Shown: in pieces, positions 1-9,301 of the stretch
Position numbering within the stretch: the first letter of the stretch is position 1
Layout: the number at the start of each line of letters is the position of its first letter
Assembly (NCBI RefSeq): GCF_000611645.1
Contig: NW_014012191.1
Span: 1-14,171 of the forward strand
Length of the DNA stretch: 14,171 nt
Direction of reading: 5' to 3'
DNA from: Monoraphidium neglectum
Lineage: Eukaryota > Chlorophyta > Chlorophyceae > Sphaeropleales > Selenastraceae
Notes under the pieces: generated by a model
The model's input: the letters and a program-made list of their open reading frames with translations, nothing else
Database searches by the model: none
Told to the model about the DNA's origin: nothing
Translations under genes and position numbers: made by a program

Positions 1-319
1 TCCTTGCATTGTGCTGTGCTGCAAATGCGTTTGTGCAATACATTCTTTCTAGAGGGGGGTATACACACGTAAAGTCCCGTTGCTGTGATTTTCTTTGGGG
101 ATGGGGGCTGAGGAGTGTGTCACGGGGGTTCGAGTCCAAGGGATGGCCCAGCGTCCCTGCCTCACGTCGGCACCCTGACAGCCGGGGCTCTTCCTGGGCA
201 TTTCCCGCGGCTCCGGCAGTCCCCCTCCACCAGCCGCGCGTGCTCTGAACCCCTTGTGAAGGCCAGCCCACAACACATGCCCACACTCATGTCTGCACTG
301 GCGACGATACATGGGCAAG

Positions 320-381
<62 letters not shown>

Positions 382-1314
382 CGGATTGGTTTCAAGGGCC
401 ATTTGGGAACGGCTCATCTGTTTCACATAAACACTCACTAAGTGCTGCTGCGCGCAACCTGCTTTTGCAGGACGATTGCACACGGTTGAAGGCGCATCGG
501 CTGCACCACAGCTTGCACGGGTGCAGGGCTAGGGTGCAAGTAAGGGGTGCACTATCACAGACAGTGCATGCACGAGGACAAAATGCGTGATTGAACAGAC
601 ACAGAGCACCCAGCACGGCCGGCAAGAACACCCGCGCCATGGGCGGCGGCGGCGTGGGCAGATGAGTTGCTCCAGACAAGGAAAAGGAGGCGAGTTGGAG
701 GATGCTGCGGTGAACGCCATGTTTGGTGAGCCAAGGTGAGCAACATTGCAGCACGCAGTGTGTGGTGTAGGTTGAAGCGTTAAGAGTGGCCAGAGCTGCG
801 TGAGGGTGGAGGTTTGAGGAATGGGCGCGCAGTCAAACCCCCAGATAGCGGCCATGCACCACAAGTGTGACGCAGTGGAGGCCAGCAGCCGCAGGTTGAT
901 CTCCAGGCTGCAGGCGCAGCAGCAGGGTGCTCACAGACACAGGTCAGCCCCTGTTCCAGGCATTGCCATGCAGTTGGGGCACACCTCGCACAAGGAAGGC
1001 CGAAAGATGAGAGAGTGACGCTGGTGGTCACAGCCAAGCAAGCAGAGCGTGTGAGCAGGGCTACAGCTTGGATTAGGCCAGGAGATGCCGCATGCATGGG
1101 ACAAGGGCCGAGACGGCTGGCAGCAAGCAAGCGCGCGTCGAAGCGCCGGCACCCCCAGACAAAGCACGGTTTGGCGAGTTGTCCACTCATGCAAGCAGGT
1201 GAAAAACTGTGCAGGGCACAATGCGGAGGCGAGCAGCCACGCGGGCAGAGTGCGGCGCCCTTTCGGGCCCCTGGTAGCTAGCACAAAAAAGGTGCCGCCG
1301 TTTGCATTGACTCA
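1..1314. other. Non-coding stretch left of the unknown gene
   Basis: No convincing gene. Open frames exist on both strands but have no recognisable domains, and several are translations of the CA repeat. The part next to 1315 is probably the 3' UTR of the minus-strand gene. I found no minus-strand TGTAA, the usual chlorophyte polyadenylation signal, here, so the transcript end is not located. A plus-strand frame at 821-1018 contains a short helix-like piece rich in Ser, Arg and Gln followed by a possible GT donor, but it has no partner exon. Confidence 0.5.
323..378. repeat. (AC)28 dinucleotide microsatellite
   Basis: An uninterrupted run of 28 AC units on the plus strand, 56 bases. It produces artificial Thr-His and Cys-Val repeat frames. 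Such tracts are typical of nuclear intergenic and intronic DNA in green algae and are usually length-polymorphic. Confidence 0.98.
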
Positions 1315-4300
1315 TTATCCCCCGGCCACCAGGTCCCGGGCGGTGGCCTGGAGCCGCTCTACAATCAGCTGCCCAATGCTGGTTGCTGCGGCGATGTCAG
1401 GGGCCGGTCGGCCGCGCAGAGCTGCGACCGTTGTGATCTGGCCGCGCCACGCCAGCTGCGCGGTGACAAAAGCCGCCAGCCCGGGCTGACCAAGCGCTTG
1501 CATGGTCTGAGTAACAACCGCTTTGAGGCCGGGCTCTGCCAGAGTCGGGGCCGCTGCACCCAGCCGCACAGCTGCCGGTGGCGCGAGCGCATCCGCCGCA
1601 GCAGACGCCGCCGCCGCAGTCAGCATGAGCGCTGGCGAAGGCGCTATTGCCACGGCGTTGGCCGGCTCTGTTGGCTGCCCCCTCAGGGCTTGTGCCACAG
1701 GCGGCCTCTCTGCCTCGGGGGCCAGTAGGGTGGCCGCGCCCGCGCCTGGAATTGTGTGCACCACTGTCCCCCGCGCCCTGGCCACCGGCTCCCCCCACCC
1801 CGCCAGCGCCGTGCGTGGCGCGCTGCTGAGGGCCGCTGCCGCCAGCGCGTCGGTGACGCCCGGCGGCACGCCGTGCGCCGCGCTCAGCTGCTCCTTGCGG
1901 CAGCGCAGCAGCGACAGCACGCTGTCGATGCCGCTGCCTGTTAGGGACGCGACCGCCGCCTGCACCGTGCTTTCGCTTGATGAGGCCTCAAAGCCCTGCA
2001 GCGCGGACCTGACAAATCCTGTCATCTCGTGCTCCGCCTTGGCCCTGATTACGGCGAGGTCGAACGGCCGGAGGCGGAACCTGGCAGTCGGCGAGCGCGC
2101 CGCCTCTTGTGGGGGCCCCTCCTGCGCCAGCGCAGCAACGCCAGCTGGCTGCGCAAGCACCGCCGCTGCCGCCGTCGGCCCGCACGCAGCCGTGGCAGGT
2201 GTCGCTGCTTGCTTGCATACACGCAGCCGTTGCCAGCGCCGGCGCCGGCGCCGCGGAAGGCGCCATGGGTGGCGCCGCAAGGCAGCTGGAGGAAGGCAGG
2301 GCCGGACGCTTCAGGGGCGACCCCTGCTCAGCCGGCCCACGCTCGGGCGTGGCGCGCTTGACACCAGGCGAGCCGGGAGCCGCCGCCGCCGCCGCTGCGC
2401 CCGCTGCCGAACTCACCGTCGCACTCACCGTCGCGCCCGCCATCGTGCTGGTTTGGCTATATGGAGATCCTGCAAATGCGAGGCTGCTGCCGGCCGGGCT
2501 GCCCAAGTGACGCACCGCCGCTGGGAGGGCGTCTCCCAACAGAGGCAGCCCCGGAGGCCCAGAAGAGACGGGGGCAGGGGAATCGCAGGACTCCGCAGGC
2601 CTGGGTGCGGCCGGCAGCGCAGTTGCCGGCGGGGAGGCAGCTGCGGCGACCGGCAGCAGCTGCGCTAGCGCGGCGCTGGCGCCCCGAGCGAGCCACGCGC
2701 GGAGCCATTGTTGGGGTTCTGCCACACCAGCTGCTGTGGGCGCTGAGGCCCCGCCTGCAGGCGGCACGCGCCGCGGTGCGCCGACACTTGTGAAAACGTC
2801 GGGCCCCCCGCCCGCCGCCGCCTGGCCGCACGCCGCCACGGGCGCCGCCGCGCCGTCCCCGCCACCCGCCGCCACGCCGCCGCTGTTGCCGGCCGCGGTG
2901 GGGGCGCGCTGGGGCCTGGCGGCAGGCACCTTCGTACGGATCTGGAACGGGGCACGCGCCTTGTCCATGAGCTGTTTGAAGTCTTCCAGCCGGCCCTCAG
3001 GGGCGCCAATGTAGTACCTTGCGTGGAACTTCGCAGTTGATGAGGAGGTGTGTGTGTGTGTGTGTGTGCGTGTGTGTGTGCGTGTGTGTTCTGTGTGCAC
3101 ACACACGTGCGTGCGCGTGCGTATGGGGGTTTGAACGCAGTGTAGTATGATGGAAGCTTGTGGTGCGAGTTTGGTAAAAATCAAGTGCAGTGCGGCCACC
3201 AGTGCCTTCATGCCCTGTCATGGCCAAGCCTTGAAAGGTCAACCCTGTGGCAGGTTGCGGCGACTTTGCTGCACCTGCACCCACGGAAGGCAAGCAAAGG
3301 CTGAGGACCTCGATTGCAGCTGAGACCCTTCCTGGCAAAGATGTGTGAGAGTGGAAGGGGCTACCTCACCTCCTCGATCTCTGTCTGGCTCTTGAGCACT
3401 GAGGCCTCGCCCTTGCCAACCGACAGCTGAAACTTGGAAAGCGCCACAAGCGCATCAAGCGGCGTGCGGAAGGGGCCGTGGATGCACTCCTGGCGCTTGT
3501 TGGCGCTTCGAAAACTGTAGAGCATGCAGGTGTTTGGGCCGGCAGGGTCAAACTCGCCGCCCTCATCCGCAGGTAATTCTGTTGCCTCCACCCCCAGTTC
3601 GGCCCAGTCGCCAGTCGGCACCATCACCTGCATTTGCAAGGGCGTGACCGAGGTTGCCACGTCAGCGGTGCACGGAGCGTAGTAATGATGTTGGTGAAGG
3701 GTTGTCATGGGACATTCAGGCTGGGTGCGTTTGCAAGGACTGCCCAAAATCAGGTGAGATGGTGAATTTGCACTGCTTGCACCTCATCCCGTGCATCACC
3801 CCACGCAACCAAGGACTTGAATTCCGCCCAGTGCCTCGTGAGTCCCCCAGTCCCTACATGCGTGCACAGCCGCTCACCGCGATGCGCTCACCCAGTGGCC
3901 GCGGCGCGTGGCGGTCCTCGTCTCTTGGGGCCACCCGCTGCCAGCCGTCGCGGACGAAGCGGAGCGCCGATTGCAGGCGTCCAGCGGGCACCGTCTCAAA
4001 CTCTCCGGAATCTGCAGCCAAAGGCAGGGCCAGGATACAGGGCTCACATACCCCCGTGTGCTGCACTGCGGGGGCAACCAGCCCGATGGTGCGGCGGTTG
4101 CAAGCCGCTGCATGACGACCAGCGCAAGGCTGGTGAGGGCGACACATAGTGCAGCATTTGAACGGCAGCGGCGGCCTTTACAGCAGTCCGTCGCTCACCC
4201 TCCATGAACACGCGGTGTGAGCCCGGCCCCGACGCGCAGCAGTAGAATCCTGGCACATAGATGTCGGGCTGGGTCCGCCGCACCCACACGTCTTGGCCAC

Positions 4301-4725
4301 GAGCCAGCAGGGCGGGTTGCGTAATCGTCAGCAGCTTGGCTGGTGGAGGTGGGAACACGATGCTTGGACTGAAGGTGTAGCGCTCCCCATCAGTCGTCTT
4401 TGAGGTGAGAGGGAGATGGGTTGGACAAAAGGTGCACTAGCGCTCTAGAATAGTAGAATAGTGTTGCGAGTGCAGCGGTGAACGGCGCCACACCGCCGCA
4501 ACTCAGCAGCGGGACGAGAGCTGCAGCATGTCCTACCCTGCAGCTGGGGTGCGTGCACCATGCTGAATTGGTTGCAGCTACCACACATCTGATTACCTTG
4601 ACTTCATAGACTCTCTTTCCCTTCCCGTTCTGCTTCTGCGCCTGCACGGTGCCCACTAACAAGCTAGGCCGGTCCCCCCAGGACCCAGACTTCACGAAGC
4701 ACTGAGATCCTATGTGCAAAGCCAT
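1315..4725 (-). CDS. Unrecognised six-exon gene: large protein with SH3/Tudor-like N-terminus and disordered middle
   Basis: I do not recognise the family. Exons in reading order are 4725-4597, 4397-4199, 4107-3878, 3720-3370, 3028-2223 and 2080-1315 (TAA at 1317-1315), giving about 826 residues. The first five exons join in phase with donors GTAATC, GTGAGC, GTGAGC and GTGAGG. The fifth intron (2222-2081, donor GTGTAT, acceptor CTGCCAG) is my best guess, needed because the frame changes there. Residues 1-65 and about 75-125 look like small beta-barrel modules (for example VGTVQAQ...VYEVKTTDGERYTF, and VWVRRTQPDIYVPGFY), reminiscent of SH3/Tudor/agenet-type domains; this is inference. Residues 187-335 are balanced and globular-looking (ARYYIGAPEGRLEDFKQLMD). 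About 340-571 is Ala/Pro/Gly/Ser-rich with S/T-P-x-K/R motifs (SPLKRP, TPERG), suggesting a nuclear, phosphorylated linker. The C-terminal block from 573 opens with FRLRPFDLAVIRAKAEHEM and contains predicted helices. A chromatin or RNA-associated role is only a guess. Confidence 0.75.
3048..3125. repeat. Alternating purine-pyrimidine tract (GT/CA/CG) inside an intron
   Basis: GT units with occasional CG steps run without a phase break over 3048-3089. After a two-base break, a second alternating block covers 3092-3125 and includes the perfect palindrome TGTGTGCACACA at 3092-3103. The tract lies in the fourth intron of the unknown minus-strand gene (3369-3029). It ends only about 20 bases from the proposed acceptor, so the transcript carries a CA-rich stretch beside the 3' splice site. 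Confidence 0.95.
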
Positions 4726-4837
4726 TATTTCCCAGCCCTCCCTCCGCTCTTCAGCGCATGCGAGCGGCCATGCACGTTGACCACTTTGAGCGGGATTTTA
4801 GAGGGGCCGTATTTGATTCCACAGGTGAACAAGAAAC

Positions 4838-4856
4838 TTTATAGATAACATTTATA
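4838..4856 (-). promoter_or_regulatory. Two TATA-like boxes, candidate core promoter of the unknown minus-strand gene
   Basis: Read on the minus strand, TATAAA occurs at 4856-4851 and again at 4843-4838. They sit about 113-131 bases upstream of the ATG at 4725. Initiation some 30 bases downstream would leave a 5' UTR of roughly 80-100 bases, which is sensible. The surrounding stretch is clearly more AT-rich than the coding exons. This is motif plus position only. Confidence 0.45.
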
Positions 4857-6130
4857 CTGCCTGATGGAAAGCTTTGCTGATGTGAAGGCACGCAGGTACA
4901 TCACATTTGCCTGCAGCAGCTGCACAGGCACAGCAGTCGGCGCGCCCCACTGGGCTTCGCCAAGCATATTTTGCTCGCAGGGACATCCACCACAGTGCGC
5001 TAGTCTGCCCTGATCAATTTTTATCACCAAAATCGCATGCAAGCAGATCATATGAGGCAAACGCGGGGCGGTGCACAGTAGGCAGGGACAGTTGGCAGGC
5101 AGAGGGTATTGACGCTGATGCAGATCCATGCGCTGCACTGCATGTTCCCATCGCAAGCAAGACCTGCAACCCCAATTGTGTTTTACAAATCTGCCCATGT
5201 GCGCGCTGCAGGTGGACATGCACTTGTGGCCAGTGTCCACGCTCGTCCTGAGCGGCGTGCATGTAGCCGCCACATTACTCTCCACTCTCCCAGCCATTGT
5301 CGCAGAGCTCAAATCTGGCAGCCTGCGTGGCCGCGGAAGCGTGCAAGCACTGGACATTACAACGTCCTCAATGTCGTCCTGGGGCCACAGCATATATGGT
5401 ATGAGCGCCCAGCCACCTGCGCAGGTGGCTGGCCGCATGCGGTCTGTGCAGCCTTGCCACATCGCCTTTCGCGGGGGCTCCCGCAGTCCCAACATCTGAA
5501 GGGAACAGTGATTCCCCCCACACTTCTGCGAGCACTGCTACGCGTGGAGGTCTATCAACTGTTTGCTGTCCCAGCTTGGATGACCGCCGCCTCGCTGCCA
5601 ACGTTGCCAGCAAGGCCTGCACGAGTCAACTTGTGCAGATTTCATGGGATCCCTTACCTGCCTTGGTCACGACACAGACACAGCCCCGCCACCCCTGCTC
5701 ATGGCGATTGTATTCATATTACATAGTTGCAACGCGTTGGTGCCCAGACCCCACAGGTAGACTGTGGCACAAAGGGAAAATGGTTGATAAGGAATAAGTG
5801 TTATTTGCTTGGCAGCCAGTCGTGAGTGGGCACTGATGCCCCCTTGCTCAAACAGCAGCCGCGAACGTAATATTGCAGTTGCAGTGTTGCTTTCCGGTGT
5901 AAAATGTCCAATCCCATGAGCCTGGCTCCAGAAGCTGGCGACTGCAGCACCCACGAACAACGGTATGAGGTATGGGCGAAGCCATTGAATTGGTTCACGG
6001 TTCACGAATTGGTGGAATAAGTAAGAAACGCCATGCGAACAATGATGGGCGTGGCCTGTTGGGGGCCTTGCTTGATTACGGCAGGCGAAGGGGCGCACCG
6101 TGCAGTTGTTTTTGCAAGACTCCGCCAAAT
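4857..6130. other. Divergent intergenic region with long open frames but no supported gene model
   Basis: No gene can be assigned. On the minus strand two long frames stay open, 5495-4839 (218 codons) and 6176-5667 (169 codons); the latter contains a hydrophobic stretch, LIPLFVGAAVASFW. On the plus strand a possible internal exon 5212-5398 lies between a CTGCAG acceptor and a GTATGA donor and encodes a balanced, partly hydrophobic segment (STLVLSGVHVAATLLSTLPA). These choices conflict. Third codon positions are less GC-biased than in the three real genes, and none of the frames shows a known domain. The region may hold a degraded element, a non-coding RNA, or chance frames. Confidence 0.4.
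5409..5442. repeat. Perfect 24-bp palindrome followed directly by a 10-bp palindrome
   Basis: Positions 5409-5432 are perfectly self-complementary, with left half CCAGCCACCTGC and the centre between 5420 and 5421. Each half carries a CACCTG/CAGGTG E-box core. Immediately after it, 5433-5442 is a second perfect palindrome, CCGCATGCGG. With no spacer the larger one could form a cruciform in DNA or bind a dimeric protein. Confidence 0.9.
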
Positions 6131-6140
6131 TTATCTCCCA

Positions 6141-6148
6141 TATAAAAG
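6141..6148 (+). promoter_or_regulatory. TATAAAAG box in the divergent intergenic region
   Basis: TATAAAAG is a near-ideal plus-strand TATA box in a locally AT-rich stretch. It is 489 bases upstream of the first in-frame ATG of the DUF711 gene. If it serves that gene, the 5' UTR would be about 450 bases or contain an intron. It could also drive an unrelated non-coding transcript. Confidence 0.35.
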
Positions 6149-6447
6149 CCCAAACTTGTTGTGTGAAACTCGACACCTATTATTACTCAGCTTCCAAGGT
6201 TGATCAGGTCTTTTGCATAGACTTTTTATACTCGTATCTCTGTTCCAAACATACCGCAACCCACCTCCAGGCACGTGGTGCTGTTTGCTTCGTGCTCACT
6301 GTATGGGGTTGCAAGCTGCTGTGCTGCTTTGCGTGGTGGCGTGCGGCATGCATGGTCTGAAATGGTGTCCTGCATGCTATTGGATGCAGCGGTGGGTCGG
6401 TTCATATCAGCATCAGCGCTGACGCCGCCGGGGGCGGCAATTGTCGT

Positions 6448-6462
6448 TGAGTCATTGAGTCA
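6448..6462 (+). promoter_or_regulatory. Tandem TGAGTCA sites (bZIP-type) upstream of the DUF711 gene
   Basis: Two exact TGAGTCA heptamers occupy 6448-6454 and 6456-6462, separated by one base. TGAGTCA is the classic AP-1/GCN4-type bZIP half-site pair. They lie about 170-180 bases upstream of the ATG at 6630. A regulatory role is inferred from motif, duplication and position. Confidence 0.4.
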
Positions 6463-6549
6463 TGCCATCACATGTTAGCCCAGCAGCAGGTTGTTGACGC
6501 CCGTGTAGGCCTCAAGCGATGCCGTGTATGTATATCAGGCTTGCTCACC

Positions 6550-6603
6550 ATCTGATAATCCGCATCTCCAATGGGCGAATTGTCGATGATCTTGTTATCA
6601 GAT
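6550..6603. repeat. 9-bp inverted repeat with GATAA cores
   Basis: ATCTGATAA at 6550-6558 and its exact reverse complement TTATCAGAT at 6595-6603 are separated by 36 bases. Each arm carries a GATAA core as found in GATA/I-box elements. It lies just 5' of the DUF711 start at 6630, so it may be a promoter or 5' UTR element. Confidence 0.6.
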
Positions 6604-6629
6604 CTGTAGCATCACTTGACATATTTTAG

Positions 6630-9301
6630 ATGCTTTTCAGCCTTCGCACACCCATCAAATTTGCGCACCTTTCACGTAGAAACCGCGCAAGCTCTGCTTG
6701 TGTGGCGGCGGCACAGCGCGGTGGGAGCGCAGCGCCACCTGCCATGGCCCCCAATTTCCGGATCCGAACCGTCACATTGTTCGTGAAGCTGCCATCTGAC
6801 GAGGCCCAATGGGAGCCCGAGCTGGCGGCAGCAGGCAATTTCTTGGCACGGGCACAGACGGCGTTTGAAGCTCTTGGTGAGACCGAGTGGAGGCCGTGGG
6901 GTGATGGATGTTGTCAATGCACGCAGGACCTTTGCACATGCAACCTGCCCTTCGGCCTGACGGGCGCAACCGCTCCTCTCTCCCTCCTTCCGCATACACC
7001 AGCCCTCGACCCCCATCCTCCATTCTCACCCCGCCCCCACACCTCCCGGATCACCGCCCATCCCGACTCCCCACCCGGCCACCCCACAGGCCTGGAGGTG
7101 CAAACCCTCCGCATCGCCACGCAGCCGTTGGACCTATTCCTGGGCCCCCCGGGCCCCGCGCTGGCCGGCGCAGCGCGGCGGCTGGAGTTGCTCGCGCACC
7201 GTTGCGGCGTGCCGATGATGTCACTCGGCGGCGTCACTGGCGAGGAGTACCTCCCGTGGCTCCCAGTGAGAAGCTTCCCGCGCCCCGCGGCGCAGCGCGA
7301 CCCCTTGCCGCTCTGAGGCGGCCGCAAGGCAGCACCCTTGTGTTGTGCACCTTCACGCCCGCGCCGCACCCGGCACGGCGCCCACGCCGCGCGCGCGGGC
7401 GCGCCCACGCGCAGCAGCAAGACGCGTCGCTGACCGCTCGTGCCGCTGTCAGCTGTAACAAGGGGCATGGTGTCCCTTCCCCTTCAAGGCAAATCTGCGT
7501 AAAGGCATCGGCCATGGCGCCACCCCTCCTCCTCATCCCCCGCACAGCCGCTGCTGGCTACCACCTCGACCGTCAGCTGCAGCTTCGCACTGCCGCCGGC
7601 CGAGCCGCCCTGCGGCGCACTCGCGCGCCGCGCGGCCGCGGCGGCGCTGCAGATTGCGGCGCTCACGGACGGGCGACGAAACTTTGGGTTCGCTGCGGGT
7701 GAGAGCTGGGGAGAAAAGCATCGCGACTCGCGGCACGGCGCGGCCGCGCTGCGCGCCCAGCGGCCGCTCCACCCATCCTCGGTCACCCGCCCCGTGGATG
7801 GTCCCACCATCCACCCGCTTATGACCCAAGCGGCTGCTCCGCCCGCGCCCATCCCGTCGCTCGTGCCCGCCTCTGGCCTTCCCAACTCAACCCCTCACGT
7901 GGCTCTGCCACCCACTCAAAACGCCCCATTCGGGCCCAGCCCTCCGCTCCCTCCTTGGCAGCAATCCTAACATGAACGGCCTCACCCTGCCACCCGGTCT
8001 CCCCCCCCTCCAAAGCCATCAATTGCGGTCCTTCCGGCATCCCCTTCTTCCCGGTGGCATCGGCGACCGACGCCAATGCCGGCTGCTTTGCTATCGGCAT
8101 CGAGAGCGACGGCATACTCGCCGACGCCTGGGCTTCCGCAGCGGCAGCAAACTCAGCAGGTGCAGCAGAAGCAGCAGCAGCAGACGCGGCCGCCGCAGCC
8201 GGCGGCGGCGGTGCGGACCGAAGGCCGCCGGCGGGGTCACCGTTGCCCCTGGCCGCAGCGGAGTCCGCGCTCACCGCCGCGCTGCTCGCCGCGCTCGCGC
8301 CTGTGGAGGCGACCGCCCTCGCGCTCGAGCTCGGGCCCACCCCGGCCGACTGCGGCGCCGGCGCCTCGGCCGGCGGCGGCGCCGCCGCCGCCACCGCCGC
8401 GCCTGCTGCCGAGAATCAGGGGGGCGTTGTCGCAGAGGGCGGCGCCGCGGGCCTCGGCGCAGGCGCCGGCGGCGGTCGAGGTTTCCGGTACCTCGGGCTC
8501 GACACGTCGATCGCGCCCGGCCTGGACACGCCCCCGATGACGTCATCGTTCGAGCGGCTGGGCTACGGGCGCTTCGGGGGCCCCGGGACGCTGGCGGCGT
8601 GCGGGGCGGCGACGCGGGCGCTGAAGGCGGTCCCGCTGCGGCTAACAGGTGGGGGCGGCGCCCGCGCAGGGCGTGGGCTTGTGCGACGCGGAAAGGGGTC
8701 TGGTCGTCCCAGCCTGATCGAGGGGGCCTTCAGCGCGAGGAGAAACATGTTTCGTTGTGGTCAATGACACAGTTGACCCAGCCACTCAGTACTGCAACCA
8801 ACACACTCCCTTGTCCCCCCAGGCTACTGCGGGCTCATGCTGGCAGTCTGCGAGGACCAGGGGCTCGCCGCCGCCGCCGCGGCCGGCGGACTGTCGGTCG
8901 CGCAGCTGCTGCAGTGGAGCGCGGCCTGCGGCTGTGGCCTCGACACCGTGCCGGTGCCCGGCCCCGGGCCGCGCTGGGCCGATGTGTACGCCGATATCGA
9001 GCCCGGGGCGCCGGCGGCCGCAGCCGGCGGTTTCGGGCAGGCGCAAGGCGAGGCGGAGAGTCGCGGCGTCGGCGACGGCGAGGATTGGGGGCAGAGCGAC
9101 GATTACGACTTTGGCGTGGAGGTTGACGAGGTGCTTCTGGGTGCTTTTGCAGGTGTTATCATGGATACCGCCCTGCTGGCCTGCCGCCTGCGCAAGCCGC
9201 TGGCGGTGCGGCTGCTGCCGCTGCCCGGGAAGCTGCCCGGGGACGCCACGAGGTTCGATAACCCCTACCTCATCAACAGCAGCGTCATGGCACTGGTGTG
9301 A
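6630..9301 (+). CDS. DUF711-family protein, five exons, with putative organelle transit peptide
   Basis: Exons are 6630-6876, 7090-7265, 7548-7698, 8016-8648 and 8823-9301 (TGA at 9299-9301), giving 561 residues; all junctions keep phase with GTGAG or GTGGGG donors. Family blocks appear in the expected order: RIRTVTLFVKLP (44-55), GLEVQTLRIATQPL (83-96), VPMMSLGG (about 124-131), NFGFAA (186-191), GIPFFPVA (199-206), FAIGIESDG (216-224), RYLGLDTSIAPG (349-360), GYCGLMLAVCED (403-414), CGCGLDTVPVPG (438-449) and KPLAVRLLPLPGK...FDNPYL near the C-terminus. I identify this as DUF711 (COG2848-like) from memory of the pattern; the biochemical role of the family is not established. Residues 1-38 lack Asp and Glu and are rich in Arg, Ser and Ala, resembling a chloroplast or mitochondrial transit peptide; the alternative start is Met39 at 6744. 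Residues about 230-345 are an Ala/Gly/Pro-rich insertion or linker. The C-terminal exon also carries an acidic insert around GEDWGQSDDYD. Confidence 0.92.

Noticed and set aside
126..136. GGTTCGAGTCC, an exact match to the tRNA/SINE B-box
   Set aside because: The flanking bases form only two T-stem pairs, and I see no acceptor stem, anticodon arm or good A-box at the right distance, so neither a tRNA nor a tRNA-derived SINE is supported.
49..483. Minus-strand frame with a Cys-Val repeat
   Set aside because: The repeat is simply the translated (AC)28 microsatellite.
821..1018. Small plus-strand frame with a helix-like Ser/Arg/Gln segment
   Set aside because: No homology recognised, no partner exon, and a likely 3' UTR location; not enough to call a gene.
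1523..2668. 381-codon plus-strand open frame
   Set aside because: It is antisense to exons of the minus-strand gene and its translation is Arg/Ala/Pro low complexity, as expected from a shadow frame in GC-rich coding DNA.
7972..9126. 384-codon plus-strand open frame rich in Arg
   Set aside because: It overlaps the DUF711 exons in the wrong frame, crosses two of its splice sites and has no domain; a GC-rich shadow.
9122..9150. Possible extra short intron in the last DUF711 exon, ending at TTTTGCAG near 9150
   Set aside because: The frame is open throughout, the translated segment (DEVLLGAFAGVIMD) reads as a sensible helix leading into the conserved C-terminus, and any GT donor nearby would make an intron of only about 24-45 bases.
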